This document shows positions 8,573 through 17,818 of a stretch of 64,000 bases of DNA, piece after piece. Within the stretch, counting starts at the first letter, position 1, and each line of letters starts with the position of its first letter. This stretch comes from Microvirga vignae (GTDB lineage: Bacteria; Pseudomonadota; Alphaproteobacteria; Rhizobiales; Beijerinckiaceae). The DNA is taken from contig NZ_LCYG01000042.1 of NCBI RefSeq assembly GCF_001017175.1, positions 1 through 64,000 of the forward strand. The letters are read 5' to 3'. The position numbers were made by a program, and so were the translations under genes. The notes below the pieces were generated by a model. That model was not told where the DNA came from. It did no database searches and worked only from the letters and a program-made list of their open reading frames with translations.

Positions 8573-9007
8573 ATGGCGAACAAACGTACCATATCCTGGA
8601 ATATGGCCATGCGGGATCTCCGCAACGACCGAATGCGGAGGGCTGGCGTGCGCGAGGAACGCTTACGGGCAACGGCGGGGCTTCGCTCCTCCTCCACCTT
8701 GAGCTCATGGCGCGGCCTGTCCGGCCGCCGTTACATCGTCGGCGTGCATCCCCTCGACCTCAAGGAACTGCTGGAAGTCACCGATGCGGTGATCCTGGCC
8801 GTCAGCCGCGACGAAGGCGGCACTGGTCACGTGGTCGATTCCGTGCTCGCCGGGCCTGAGCCCAGCACGGAGACGCGGACCCGCTGGCTCGAAAGGGTGC
8901 AGGAGCGCGGCGCCTCGGAACTCCACATCCACCGCCTTGCCGATACGGAAGCACGCCGCCGCGAGATCCTGGCCGACCTGCGCGAGAATGCCGATCACGC
9001 CTCCTGA
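8573..9007 (+). CDS. Conserved hypothetical protein
   Basis: Up to 144 aa, mostly hydrophilic, with an Arg-rich N-terminus (RDLRNDRMRRAGVREERLR), a central beta-rich part (YIVGVHPLDL, VILAVSRDEGG) and a charged helical C-terminus. No signal peptide, membrane helix or recognisable catalytic motif. The start may be 8573 or ATG 8603 (MAMRDLRN), because the likely promoter leaves almost no leader for 8573. It converges with the ChaC gene; the 3' ends overlap by 13 bp. Function unknown. Confidence 0.65.
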   Translation: MANKRTISWNMAMRDLRNDRMRRAGVREERLRATAGLRSSSTLSSWRGLSGRRYIVGVHPLDLKELLEVTDAVILAVSRDEGGTGHVVDSVLAGPEPSTETRTRWLERVQERGASELHIHRLADTEARRREILADLRENADHAS

Positions 9008-9531
9008 TCGAGCGCCTCGACGAGCCGCTGCATCAGCGGATCGACGACACCCATGCCGAGAAGATGCTCATGGGTCGAGCGCACGTAATCCGGATTGGCG
9101 CCGGAGATTCCTCGTCCCTGCCGCACCAGAGCCAGCACCTGATCGAAGGAGAGATTGCCCGCATATTGCTCATGCCTGCGGTCGGCCACGTAGCCGATGG
9201 CCGTGACAGCCCTGCCGTCGTCGAGCCGGACGGGCAGGTGCCGCTCCAGATAGACGCTCGTCACCTGTTCGCGCTCGCGCAGGTAGTGCACCGTGGATTC
9301 AGCCTCTTGCCTCGTCACGCGAAACGCGACGCCGTGGCAGCGCCCGCCGCGATCGAGCCCGAGAACGAGTCCCGGATTCTCGGGCGTTCCGCGATGGACA
9401 TGGGAGAGAACGCAAAGCGCGCGGCGATAGCCGTGAAGATGAGCGTGGCGGCGCTCGACAAAGGGAAAGCCCGGCCTCCACATGAGGGAGCCGTAGCCGA
9501 AGACCCACAGATCGTCAGACCCGTCCATCAT
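8995..9531 (-). CDS. ChaC-like gamma-glutamylcyclotransferase
   Basis: A 178-aa cytosolic enzyme of the ChaC family, which releases 5-oxoproline from glutathione-type gamma-glutamyl peptides. The family's nucleotide-like loop is WVFGYGSLMWRPGF at the N-terminus, followed by YRRALCVLSHVHRGTPENPG and LVLGLDRGG. The conserved catalytic Glu is expected in the central segment near YLRERE. Two adjacent ATGs (9531, 9528) are possible starts. Its 3' end overlaps the rightward hypothetical gene by 13 bp. Confidence 0.88.
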   Translation of the reverse strand: MMDGSDDLWVFGYGSLMWRPGFPFVERRHAHLHGYRRALCVLSHVHRGTPENPGLVLGLDRGGRCHGVAFRVTRQEAESTVHYLREREQVTSVYLERHLPVRLDDGRAVTAIGYVADRRHEQYAGNLSFDQVLALVRQGRGISGANPDYVRSTHEHLLGMGVVDPLMQRLVEALDQEA

Positions 9532-9659
9532 CGCTTTTTCGTGCCCGAACCTTGCCTGCTTTGTTTTTTAAGGAGCGCAGCAACCACGCAAAAAGTGCTC
9601 TCCACTTTTCCTCACGGGCGCTACCAGTTACGAAGCAGCAGCACAACAGGAGATCTTGC

Positions 9660-10700
9660 ATGGCTGAGGCCATCCCCTCGGAAAACAGGCGCCGTAGCCG
9701 CTTCTGGCTCTACACGCCCTTCGTCCTGCTGCTTCTCGTCACGATTGCCTGGAGCGTGGCCTGGTTCTTCATCCGCCACCGCGCTACCGAGGCGCTCGAC
9801 GCATGGCTTGAGGCAGAAGCACAAAGGGGCCGGCAATGGACCTGCACGGACCGCACCATCGCAGGCTATCCATTCCGCATCGAGATCATCTGCGACACGC
9901 TCGATCTGAAGCAGGGCGCGGTGACGGCCTCCTTCGGACGGACGGAGGCCATCGCTCAGGTGTATCAGCCGCGCCTCGTGATTGCCGAGATCGCAGGACC
10001 TCTCCGCGCGAGCGACGGCAAGGTGAATGTGCAGGGCCAGTGGAATCTGATGCAGGCGAGCATCCATGCCTCGCAGACCGGGCTTCAGCGCATCTCCGTT
10101 GCGGCGAACGCACCCAGGTTCAATGTGACCGGACTTCTGCCGCAGGAGATCGCAACGTCGGGCGAGCGTCTCGAACTGCATCTGCGTCCCAATCCCTCGC
10201 GAGCTTCCGAGAAGGCTTATGATGCGGCACTTTCCGTGAAGCAGGCGCGCATTCCGCTGCTCGATGCGCTCATCGGCGGCATGGAGCCTGCGGATCTGAA
10301 TGCGGATGTCACGGCAACCCAGGTCGTCGGCTTTCAGGGCCGCCCGGTTGCCGAGGAACTCGAGCGCTGGCGGACGGCGGGCGGCACGCTCGACATCCTG
10401 ATGCTGTCCGGCGCCAAGGGCCCGCGCCGCATTGAGGCGAAGGGCCGCTTGAATTTCGACGAGGAACATCGACCCGCGGGCCAGCTCAACGTGGCCGCCG
10501 CAGGCCTCGACGGCCTCATCGGCAATGTCACGGGCAACCGCACGGGCGGCGCGCTGCTCGGCGCGCTTCTGGGGCAGAACCCGCGCGCTCAGGGAAAGAA
10601 CCCGCAGCTTGCCCCTCTGCCGCCGCTGACCCTCAACAACGGTTTTCTTGCGATGGGACCTTTCGTGGTCCCGAACGTCAGGCTGCAGCCGCTATATTAA
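9660..10700 (+). CDS. DUF2125 domain-containing membrane-anchored protein
   Basis: A 346-aa protein with one N-terminal membrane helix (FWLYTPFVLLLLVTIAWSVAWF) and a long extracytoplasmic DUF2125 domain. Typical DUF2125 marks are the RTIAGYPFRIEIICD segment soon after the helix and repeated beta-strand patterns of the AsmA-like type. ATG 9660 follows AGGAGATCTTGC, a good Shine-Dalgarno. Function is not established; in Rhizobiales it sits beside the chorismate mutase-hisC-tyrC genes, as here, and faces them tail to tail. Confidence 0.85.
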   Translation: MAEAIPSENRRRSRFWLYTPFVLLLLVTIAWSVAWFFIRHRATEALDAWLEAEAQRGRQWTCTDRTIAGYPFRIEIICDTLDLKQGAVTASFGRTEAIAQVYQPRLVIAEIAGPLRASDGKVNVQGQWNLMQASIHASQTGLQRISVAANAPRFNVTGLLPQEIATSGERLELHLRPNPSRASEKAYDAALSVKQARIPLLDALIGGMEPADLNADVTATQVVGFQGRPVAEELERWRTAGGTLDILMLSGAKGPRRIEAKGRLNFDEEHRPAGQLNVAAAGLDGLIGNVTGNRTGGALLGALLGQNPRAQGKNPQLAPLPPLTLNNGFLAMGPFVVPNVRLQPLY

Positions 10701-10720
10701 GGGTCATTGCAATCTCACAC

Positions 10721-10815
10721 ACGTCATGGCCAGGCTTGTCCCGGCCATCCCGATGCGGACACACGTTGCGTCCCTCGTAAGCGAGATCACCGGCACAAGG
10801 CCGGTGATGACGAGA
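10721..10815. repeat. BIME-like palindromic repeat, family B (copy 2)
   Basis: Two back-to-back palindromes: GTCATGGCCAGGCTTGTCCCGGCCAT and CACCGGCACAAGGCCGGTGATGACG. It lies between the convergent DUF2125 and tyrC genes, where it could end both transcripts. Confidence 0.65.
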
Positions 10816-10825
10816 GAATGAACGC

Positions 10826-11776
10826 TCAAGCCTTGTCCTCCCGCCTGCGCCCAAAATCGGGCTCCGGCGTTTCCTGGCCCGACGAGATGATGCCGCGCCG
10901 GATCGCCCGGGTGCGGGTGAAGAGATCGAACAGCTTGTCGCCCTCGCCCCAGCGGATGGCGCGCGCGAGGAGCGCGATGTCCTCGTTGAGGCGACCCAGC
11001 ATTTCGAGCACCGCTTCCTTGTTGTGCAGGAAGATGTCGCGCCACATGGTGGGATCGGATGCGGCAATGCGCGTGAAGTCGCGGAAGCCGCCGGCGGAGA
11101 ACTTGATCACCTCGCCTTGCGTGACGGTTTCCAGATCCGCCGCCGTGCCCACGATGTTGTAGGCGATCAGATGCGGCACGTGGCTCGTGATGGCGAGCAC
11201 GAGATCATGATGCTGCGCGGTCATGATCTCCACATTCGAACCCATGGCGGCCCAGAAGGCGCGCACGCGCTCGATCGCCTGCTCGTCCGTACCCTCCGGC
11301 GGCGTCAGGATGCACCAGCGGTTATGGAAGAGCGTCGCAAAGCCCGCATCCGGGCCTGAATGTTCTGTACCCGCCACCGGATGCGCGGGCACGAAATGCA
11401 CGCTTTGCGGCAGATGCGGCTGAACCTGCGCGATGACGGAGGCCTTCACCGAACCCACATCGGACACGATGCAACCGGGCTTCAAGCCAGGCTTCATGGC
11501 TTCGGCCACGGCACCGCACACGCCCACCGGCACGCAGAGGATGACGAGATCCGCATCCTTCACGCCCGAGACGAAATCGGTCGTCGCCTCGTCCGCGATC
11601 CGCAACTCGCGCACGCGCGCCACCACCTCCTCGCTGCGATCGATCGCGACAACCGTACCGGCGAGATTGAGATGCTTCGTCGCCCGTGCGATCGACGAGC
11701 CGATCAGGCCGAGGCCGATCAGGGCAACGCGGTTGAACAGCGGCTTGTCGAGAGGAGGCCCAAGACGCTCAGGCAT
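10826..11776 (-). CDS. tyrC: Prephenate/arogenate dehydrogenase
   Basis: A 316-aa NAD(P)-dependent dehydrogenase of tyrosine synthesis (TyrA family, no chorismate mutase domain). The Rossmann motif GLGLIGSS follows the first strand, VALIGL. Catalytic-region marks are [18 protein letters not shown] and [12 protein letters not shown]. The ATG at 11776 overlaps the hisC stop by 8 bp; ATG 11788 would overlap more. Last gene of the chorismate mutase-hisC-tyrC operon, so both ends of the phenylalanine/tyrosine branch are encoded together. Confidence 0.93.
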   Translation of the reverse strand: MPERLGPPLDKPLFNRVALIGLGLIGSSIARATKHLNLAGTVVAIDRSEEVVARVRELRIADEATTDFVSGVKDADLVILCVPVGVCGAVAEAMKPGLKPGCIVSDVGSVKASVIAQVQPHLPQSVHFVPAHPVAGTEHSGPDAGFATLFHNRWCILTPPEGTDEQAIERVRAFWAAMGSNVEIMTAQHHDLVLAITSHVPHLIAYNIVGTAADLETVTQGEVIKFSAGGFRDFTRIAASDPTMWRDIFLHNKEAVLEMLGRLNEDIALLARAIRWGEGDKLFDLFTRTRAIRRGIISSGQETPEPDFGRRREDKA

Positions 11777-12872
11777 TCCTGGCTCCATTCATGAAATCAC
11801 GCAGCGCCTCGACGACGAGGCGGTTCGCCTCCTCGCTGCCGACCGTCAAACGAAGAGCATGCGGCAAGCCGTAGGCATCGATGCGGCGCAGGATCAGTCC
11901 GCGGCTCGAGAGAAACTCGTCCGCGTCTTTTGCGGTCTTGCCCGTCTCTTCGGGGAAGTTGATCATCAGGAAGTTCGCAACGCTCGGCGTGACCTTCAGG
12001 CCAAGCGCCTCGATCTCGTTGGTGAGCCAGTCGAGCCATTGCGCATTGTGCTCGGCGGCTTTCGCCACATGCGCCTCGTCCTGAACCGCCGCGATGCCGG
12101 CGGCCATCGCGGGGCCGTTCATGTTGAAGGGACCGCGAATGCGGTTCACCGCATCGACGATATGCGCAGGCGCAACCATCCAGCCGATGCGCAGACTCGC
12201 AAGGCCGTAGATCTTCGAGAAGGTGCGCGTCATCACCACGTTCTCCGCGGTGGCGACGAGTTCGAGACCGGACTCGTAATCGTTGCGGCGCACGTATTCC
12301 GCATAAGCCGCATCGAGCACCAGCACCACATGCGACGGCAGGCCCGCATGCAGGCGCTTCACCTCGTCGAAGGGAATGTAGGTGCCGGTCGGGTTGTTGG
12401 GATTGGCCAGGAAGACGATCTTCGTCTTGTCCGTCACCCTCTCAAGGATCGCATCCACATCCGTGCGGTAGTTCTTCTCCGGCGCCACCACGGGCGTGCC
12501 GCCGGCAGCCAGGATCGCAATGCGATAGACGAGGAATCCGTGCTCGCTGTAGATGCCCTCGTCGCCAAGCCCCACATAGGCGGTGGTGATGTACGAGAGC
12601 AGTTCGTCGGAACCCGCTCCGCAGACGATGCGGTTGGGATCGAGCCCATACTTCGCGGCGATGGCCTCGCGCAGCTTGGTGGCGGAGCCGTCCGGATAAA
12701 GCTCGAAATGGTCCGCGTTCCGCACGGCCTCGATCGCTTTCGGCGAGGGACCGAGCGGCGTCTCGTTCGAGGAGAGCTTATAGACCTTCGATCCCCCTGC
12801 GGCCTTGCTCTTGCCGGGCACATAGGCGTCGATCTTCATCACGCCGGGACGGGGTTCGGGACGAACGGACAT
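11769..12872 (-). CDS. hisC: Histidinol-phosphate aminotransferase
   Basis: A 367-aa fold-type I PLP aminotransferase. It converts imidazole acetol phosphate to histidinol phosphate, and in this context may also transaminate prephenate or aromatic keto acids. Visible marks are [15 protein letters not shown], the [14 protein letters not shown] segment, [17 protein letters not shown] and the PLP lysine motif [18 protein letters not shown] 12872 follows AGGAAG. It sits between chorismate mutase and tyrC, which supports the dual aromatic role (inference from context). Confidence 0.94.
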   Translation of the reverse strand: MSVRPEPRPGVMKIDAYVPGKSKAAGGSKVYKLSSNETPLGPSPKAIEAVRNADHFELYPDGSATKLREAIAAKYGLDPNRIVCGAGSDELLSYITTAYVGLGDEGIYSEHGFLVYRIAILAAGGTPVVAPEKNYRTDVDAILERVTDKTKIVFLANPNNPTGTYIPFDEVKRLHAGLPSHVVLVLDAAYAEYVRRNDYESGLELVATAENVVMTRTFSKIYGLASLRIGWMVAPAHIVDAVNRIRGPFNMNGPAMAAGIAAVQDEAHVAKAAEHNAQWLDWLTNEIEALGLKVTPSVANFLMINFPEETGKTAKDADEFLSSRGLILRRIDAYGLPHALRLTVGSEEANRLVVEALRDFMNGARNA

Positions 12873-12925
12873 GGACAACTTCCTACACAATCAGGTCAGG
12901 GTCAGGCTCTAGCGCAGCTTTGCGA

Positions 12926-13765
12926 TCATTTCACGTGGAAACGTTCGGCATGGCTGCCGACTTCCACCAGCTGGGCGAGGCTCGCGCCTGCTTCCGTCAA
13001 CTCCCGATGGAGGCGGGAGGTCTCCACGATGCCGGGCACGGCAATGAGCTCGGAGAGGCCGTTGGCATCGGCGGCGCTTGCCACCACCTCGCCGCCGAGC
13101 CGCATCAGCGCCTCGTTCGCGCCCTTGTGCCAGCGCTCGAACTGGGCCGTATAGAGCACCACGTCGCGCACGGCGGCATCCGTGAGGGGCTTGGAGATCA
13201 CGAAGACCGGAGTGCCCGCCGGGTGGTCCGGACGCTCGATGAAGGGCAGGCGCGCGATGATCTTCGGGCGGTCCCTCTCGGCGAGCGTGCGCCACCAGGC
13301 GCCGCTCGTCGCGCCCTGATCGAGGCGGAAGATGCCGAGATCGCCCTTGGAGTTCGCCACAGCCTCGATCACCGCAGCCGCGCTCGGATGGGTGACGTAG
13401 GGCACCGTGAAGCCGAAATGGAACCGGGCCGAGTCGCGCATGGGCGCATCGCCCCCCGACACGTCGGCATGGACCGAGTAGTTCGATTGCACATAGGTGA
13501 AGGTGCCGATGATCACCCGCCAGATGCTCTCGACCGTATCGAGCGGGAGCAGGCCCTGGTGGCGCTCGGCGAGCGAGCGCATCATCGCGGCCTCGCGGCC
13601 CGGACGGAAGGCGGAGCTCAGGCCCGTCTCGGAAGCCTTCTTGGACTCGATCAGCCGGTCGATGATGGTGCCGCGCTCCATGAGCAGCCGGTGCATCGCT
13701 TCATCGATCCGGTCGATCTCCTGGCGCAGCTCGGCAAGGGACGGAACGGGCTTCTCGGTGGACAT
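12926..13765 (-). CDS. Chorismate mutase with a prephenate-dehydratase-like C-terminus
   Basis: A 279-aa protein. The first 90 residues are an AroQ-type chorismate mutase: ELRQEIDRIDEAMHRLLMERG, then RLIESKK and RPGREAAMMRSL, with the Arg/Lys pattern that binds chorismate. The remaining part resembles a periplasmic-binding/prephenate dehydratase fold (GDLGIFRLDQGATSGAWW), but an intact dehydratase motif is not obvious. ATG 13765 is chosen because homology begins there. It heads the leftward operon with hisC and tyrC. Whether the C-terminal part is catalytic or regulatory is unknown. Confidence 0.88.
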   Translation of the reverse strand: MSTEKPVPSLAELRQEIDRIDEAMHRLLMERGTIIDRLIESKKASETGLSSAFRPGREAAMMRSLAERHQGLLPLDTVESIWRVIIGTFTYVQSNYSVHADVSGGDAPMRDSARFHFGFTVPYVTHPSAAAVIEAVANSKGDLGIFRLDQGATSGAWWRTLAERDRPKIIARLPFIERPDHPAGTPVFVISKPLTDAAVRDVVLYTAQFERWHKGANEALMRLGGEVVASAADANGLSELIAVPGIVETSRLHRELTEAGASLAQLVEVGSHAERFHVK

Positions 13766-13825
13766 GGCTTCAATCCTGGAACAGAGCGCTCTTCTTTGGC
13801 CGGTTTGGAGTCGCTTGTCATCACC

Positions 13826-14083
13826 CAATAGGCCGCGCCGGGGATGACACCTCTCGTAATGGCGGTCCCGGACGTGATCCGGGATCAGCCTTGGCCCGCT
13901 CAGCGTGTTCGCCCCATCCGGTCTACCCTCCGCGTCATGGCCGTCCCTGGACGTGATCCGGGGACAGCTCCGACCCTCCCGGTCTGTTCACATCGCCGAT
14001 GAACCCTGCGCGTCATCCCCGTCTTGGACACGCGGCGCTCCCAAAGACGGAGATGCCCGGGACAAGCCCGGGCATGACGGCGG
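13826..14083. repeat. Cluster of family B palindromic repeats (copy 3)
   Basis: Several arms in a row: CGTGATCCGGGATCAG (13873), GTCATGGCCGTCCCTGGACG (13935), CGTCATCCCCGTCTTGGACA (14011) and GCCCGGGACAAGCCCGGGCATGACGG (14055-14080). This is the densest cluster in the window, in the divergent gap between chorismate mutase and metX. Confidence 0.65.
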
Positions 14084-14123
14084 AGGGTGCTCCTAATCGC
14101 GGAGGATCGTTCCCACTTTGTTC

Positions 14124-14429
14124 TTGACAATGTTCCTAAGCTGGGCCATGGTCGGGCTGTCCTGACCTGCCGAGGGGCGCGCTCGCGAGGCGTCGTGACT
14201 GCGGGGTCGGGAGCGGTCTCGCGGGTGAGGGTACGCAGCCTCACCCGGCGGGAGGCCCAGGCTGCGGCGGGGGCTCACGGCTGGTCGCAGGCCGCCTGCT
14301 CTAAACGGGCAGTCTCCGCCTGCGGCAGTCGCTGAACTTCGGCCCGCCTGTCCGCCTAAAAGAACTGTGCGCGAGGGGCCGTCGGGTTCCTCTCACACTT
14401 CAGACCTCGAGCCGGACCGCTCCTCGCGC
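14124..14429 (+). other. Structured G+C-rich stretch upstream of metX (candidate leader or small RNA)
   Basis: It begins with a TTGACA at 14124-14129 that could be a -35 element, though the facing -10 is poor. Downstream are nested hairpins: GTGAGG/CCTCAC (near 14225-14244), a CTGC/GCAG hairpin, and a long one at 14369-14429 with perfect outer arms GCGCGAGG/CCTCGCGC and a near-perfect inner stem GTCGGGTTC/GAGCCGGAC. No good reading frame crosses it. The remaining 14430-14622 has no feature I recognise. It does not match the SAM-II pattern expected before Rhizobiales methionine genes. It may be a methionine-gene leader or an independent RNA. Confidence 0.4.
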
Positions 14430-14622
14430 CTCCCTCGATCCCTCACCCTCGAAAGGCTCTCACGCCCCGAGGCCGCTTCCGCTCGCCCGCAGGCTCTTTG
14501 ACATCTCACGCACCCGGGTCATCCCGACGGCCCGAATGCACCACGTCGGACTTCATGTTCGTTGACGGCTCGATCCGTCCGAAGTACCCGTTGTTCGGAA
14601 AATCGAACGCAGCTGCCAATCC

Positions 14623-15792
14623 ATGACATCGTCCCCCCTCTCCCTGGAAGCGCGAAGCCAAGCCGACGACCCGTCGAGCCTGGTCATGCGCTTTGGCGCG
14701 GACGAGCCTTTGATCATGGATTCAGGCGTCGCCTTGGCCCCCTGGCAGATCGCCTACCAGACCTACGGCACCCTCAATGCCGGCAGGTCGAACGCGGTGC
14801 TGATCTGCCATGCGCTGACCGGCGACCAGCACGTGGCGAACGACAATCCCGTCACAGGCAAGCCCGGCTGGTGGCTGACCATGGTCGGCCCCGGCAAGCC
14901 GGTGGACACCAACCGTTTCTTCGTGATCTGCGCCAACGTGATCGGCGGCTGCATGGGCACCACGGGCCCGGCCTCGACCGATCCGGCGACCAGCCAGCCC
15001 TATGCCTTGAACTTTCCAGTGGTGACCATCCGCGACATGGTTCGGGCCCAGGCGGCCCTGATCGACAAGCTCGGCATTGAGACCCTGTTCTGCGTTCTCG
15101 GTGGCTCCATGGGCGGCATGCAGGTCCTGCAATGGGCGGCGAGCTATTCGCATCGGGTCTTTGCCGCGCTTCCGATCGCGACGGCCGCGCGCCATTCGGC
15201 CCAGAACATCGCCTTCCACGAGGTCGGCCGCCAGGCCGTGATGGCCGATCCGGACTGGCGCGGCGGGCGCTATCTGCTCGAGGGTACGCGCCCCTCGAAA
15301 GGTCTCGCCGTCGCCCGCATGGGCGCGCATATCACCTATCTGTCCGAGATGGCCTTGCACCGGAAGTTCGGCCGCAATTTCCAGGACCGCAGCGCGCCGA
15401 CCTTCTCGTTCGACGCCGATTTCCAGATCGAGAGTTACCTGCGTTACCAGGGCATCTCTTTCGTCGAGCGTTTCGACGCCAACTCCTATCTCTATGTGAC
15501 GCGTGCGATGGATTACTTCGATCTCGCAGCGGAGCACGGCGGCAGCTTGGCCAAAGTCTTCAAAGGCTCGGCCACCCGCTTCTGCGTGATCTCCTTCACC
15601 TCAGACTGGCTGTTCCCGACATCCGACTCGCGCGCCATCGTGCATGCGCTGAACGCCGCTGCAGCTTCCGTCGGTTTCGTCGAAGTGGAGAGCGACAAGG
15701 GTCATGACGCCTTCCTGCTCGACGAGCCCGCCATGTTCGCGGCAGCAAGCGGCTTCATCGATGCGGCGGCACGTGTGCGGGGGATCGCATGA
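14623..15792 (+). CDS. metX: Homoserine O-acetyltransferase
   Basis: A 389-aa alpha/beta-hydrolase-fold enzyme that activates homoserine with acetyl-CoA (or succinyl-CoA) for methionine synthesis. The nucleophile elbow GGSMGGMQ has Ser at about 162. The catalytic Asp and His lie in SDWLFP and KGHDAFLLD near the C-terminus. The N-terminal YQTYGTLNA and [10 protein letters not shown] segments are family hallmarks. It overlaps metW by 4 bp (ATGA), a translationally coupled pair widespread in Alphaproteobacteria. The long, structured upstream region may regulate it. Confidence 0.95.
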   Translation: MTSSPLSLEARSQADDPSSLVMRFGADEPLIMDSGVALAPWQIAYQTYGTLNAGRSNAVLICHALTGDQHVANDNPVTGKPGWWLTMVGPGKPVDTNRFFVICANVIGGCMGTTGPASTDPATSQPYALNFPVVTIRDMVRAQAALIDKLGIETLFCVLGGSMGGMQVLQWAASYSHRVFAALPIATAARHSAQNIAFHEVGRQAVMADPDWRGGRYLLEGTRPSKGLAVARMGAHITYLSEMALHRKFGRNFQDRSAPTFSFDADFQIESYLRYQGISFVERFDANSYLYVTRAMDYFDLAAEHGGSLAKVFKGSATRFCVISFTSDWLFPTSDSRAIVHALNAAAASVGFVEVESDKGHDAFLLDEPAMFAAASGFIDAAARVRGIA

Positions 15793-16436
15793 GCCCATCG
15801 AGCCTCGCCCTTCCGGCGACGGACAACGTCACCGGCCACCGCCTCGATTTCCTGCTCGTCACCGACATGGTCGAGCCCGGCTCCCGCGTGCTCGATGTCG
15901 GCTGTGGCGATGGCGCCCTGCTGTCGCTCCTGCGCGAGCGCAAGAACGTCGACGGACGTGGCATCGAGATTTCCCGCGAGGGTGTGAATGCCTGCCTCGC
16001 CAAGGGTCTGCCCGTCATTCAGGGCGACGCGGATACGGACCTCGCCGATTACCCGGATGACGCCTTCGATTACGTGATCCTTTCGCAGACGATCCAGGCG
16101 ACGCGCCAACCACGTGTCGTGCTGGAGCACCTGCTGCGCATCGGCCGGCGGGCGATCGTCTCGTTCCCCAACTTCGGACACTGGCGCGTGCGCGTGGATC
16201 TGGCCCTCAAAGGCCGGATGCCGGTGACGGAGAACCTGCCCTATTCCTGGTACGACACGCCGAACATCCATTTCTGCACCATCCGCGACTTCGTGGAGCT
16301 GTGCCGCGAGGTCGGCGCACAGATGGAAAAAGCCGTTGCGCTGAACGCGGGCGGCAGGCCCATGCAGGTGAGCCTGCCCTGGTGGGTGTGGAACCTGCTC
16401 GGCGATCAGGGCGTGTTTTTGTTGAAGCGGCGGTGA
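15789..16436 (+). CDS. metW: Methionine biosynthesis protein MetW
   Basis: A 215-aa SAM-dependent methyltransferase-fold protein that works with MetX in methionine synthesis; MetX is thought to depend on MetW for full activity in several proteobacteria. The SAM-binding motif [12 protein letters not shown] is near the N-terminus, with GRGIEIS after it and [14 protein letters not shown] in the C-terminal half. It begins inside the metX stop codon. Confidence 0.94.
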   Translation: MSPSSLALPATDNVTGHRLDFLLVTDMVEPGSRVLDVGCGDGALLSLLRERKNVDGRGIEISREGVNACLAKGLPVIQGDADTDLADYPDDAFDYVILSQTIQATRQPRVVLEHLLRIGRRAIVSFPNFGHWRVRVDLALKGRMPVTENLPYSWYDTPNIHFCTIRDFVELCREVGAQMEKAVALNAGGRPMQVSLPWWVWNLLGDQGVFLLKRR

Positions 16437-16454
16437 GATATCTCCGGCTCCGTC

Positions 16455-16585
16455 ATGGCCTTACGCGCGTCATGGCCGGCCCTGTGCCGGCCATCCACGT
16501 CTTTAAGCCGGCGCTGTGTTTCCCAAGGCGTGGATCCCCGGGCCAAGCCCGGGGATGACGAGGATGGTTCGGGGACCGGCGGAGA
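16455..16585. repeat. BIME-like palindromic repeat, family B (copy 4)
   Basis: GTCATGGCCGGCCCTGTGCCGGCCAT is followed 50 bp later by GGATCCCCGGGCCAAGCCCGGGGATGACGA. Both are near-perfect palindromes. It lies between the convergent metW and xerD genes. Confidence 0.7.
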
Positions 16586-16604
16586 GCGGGGATGACGAGG
16601 AGCA

Positions 16605-17537
16605 TTATCCCTCCCCCGACGACAGCGGGTGCAGGTCGCGGACCATGCTCTTCAGGCGCTCGTCCAGAACGTGCGTGTAGATCTGCGTGGTCGAGATGTC
16701 GGAGTGACCCAAAAGCTCCTGCACCACGCGCAGGTCCGCACCGTTCTGGAGCAGATGGCTCGCGAAGGCATGGCGCAGCACGTGGGGGCTGATCTTGTCG
16801 GCCCGTAAGCCCGCTCCGGCGGCGACAGCCTTCAGGTCACGGGCGAAGGCCTGACGGGTGAGATACCCGCTCTCGCTGTCAGCCGGGAACAGCCAGGGAC
16901 CGACCGCCTTCCCCTGCTCTTCGAGCAAAGCAAGATAGACGCGGGCCGCATCCCGCGCCGCGTCCGTGAGAGGGACAAGTCGCTCCTTCGCGCCCTTGCC
17001 CCGAACCATGAGGAAGCGGTCGCGGGTCTTGGCCGCACTCCGGGGAAGCGAGACCAGCTCGGAGACGCGAAGCCCTGTGGCGTAGAGAAGTTCCAGCAGA
17101 CAAGCCATGCGGGCAGCCCGCAGGCGCTCGGCAGGGGGAGCCTCAGACCGGGCAACCCCCTCATGAGCGACTTGCAGCAGCCGGTCGACCTGATCGACCG
17201 AGAGAACCTTGGGCAGTGCCCTGCCCCGCTTCGGCGCGGAGACGGCCGCCGTGGGATCGGCGGGGGCATAGCCCTCTACGTAAAGAAATTTGTGGAACTG
17301 GCGGACCGCGGAGAGCCTGCGGGCGGCCGAGGTAGCCTTCAGGCCACGCTCTTCGAGACTGGCCATGAAGCCGCGGATGGTGGCAGCGGAGGCGTTGTCA
17401 GGTTCGACGCCAGCCTCGTTGAGAAAGCCAAGATAATCATCGAGATCGCGCCGATAGGCATCGAGCGTGTTCTTGGAGGCGCCGCGCTCTGCGGCGAGCA
17501 TGTCCAGGAAAAGGCTGGCCTGGCGCGCGCCCTTCAT
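16605..17537 (-). CDS. xerD: Tyrosine recombinase XerD
   Basis: A 310-aa site-specific recombinase that, with XerC, resolves chromosome dimers at dif. The N-terminal SAM-like DNA-binding domain includes LDAYRRDLDDYLGFL and YAPADPTAAV. The catalytic residues are visible: Arg in LLYATGLRVSELVSL, Lys in MVRGKGAKERLVPL, the H-x-x-R box HVLRHAFASHLL, LLGHSDISTTQIYTHV with its His, and the Tyr nucleophile. The full length argues for a housekeeping Xer rather than a mobile-element integrase. Its start overlaps the stop of a small membrane-protein gene. Confidence 0.93.
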   Translation of the reverse strand: MKGARQASLFLDMLAAERGASKNTLDAYRRDLDDYLGFLNEAGVEPDNASAATIRGFMASLEERGLKATSAARRLSAVRQFHKFLYVEGYAPADPTAAVSAPKRGRALPKVLSVDQVDRLLQVAHEGVARSEAPPAERLRAARMACLLELLYATGLRVSELVSLPRSAAKTRDRFLMVRGKGAKERLVPLTDAARDAARVYLALLEEQGKAVGPWLFPADSESGYLTRQAFARDLKAVAAGAGLRADKISPHVLRHAFASHLLQNGADLRVVQELLGHSDISTTQIYTHVLDERLKSMVRDLHPLSSGEG

Positions 17538-17683
17538 GAGGACGAGGGCGTCCGCTGGGTGGGAACCGGCACCGTGATCTCGCGTGGATCAGGATTGACG
17601 AAGGTCGCCAGCGCGAACATGGCGGCGAAGCCCAGGCCCGCGAGAACGGCAATAACGAGGAGAAACCGGAACAATGTGGGCAA
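17534..17683 (-). CDS. Small single-helix membrane protein upstream of xerD
   Basis: A 49-aa protein beginning at TTG 17683, placed after AAAGAGG with a good spacing. One membrane helix (FLLVIAVLAGLGFAAMFALA) is followed by a short Pro-rich tail (NPDPREITVPVP). Such short proteins are often automatically labelled histidine kinase in Rhizobiales, but nothing kinase-like is present. It overlaps the xerD start by 4 bp, so it is probably co-transcribed. Function unknown. Confidence 0.65.
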   Translation of the reverse strand: MPTLFRFLLVIAVLAGLGFAAMFALATFVNPDPREITVPVPTQRTPSSS

Positions 17684-17818
17684 GGGAGCCTCTTTCAGCG
17701 TTCCTCCGCTAGAACCATGCAAAAGCCGCAAAGGCAAGACCAAACCTTGGGTTACATTCCACACGCCACACCATAAGCGCCCTATGCCGGAGCCGGAGCC
17801 CCGTGCTAGGACAGGGCC

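Noticed and set aside
14124..14622. SAM-II riboswitch before metX
   Set aside because: The conserved GAUUU, GCUAAA-type words and the small two-stem pseudoknot are absent; the region is much longer and differently structured.
16605..17537. xerD as the integrase of the 53.9-kb element or another island
   Set aside because: It is full length, has all catalytic residues and sits in a housekeeping setting 37 kb away from the broken element.
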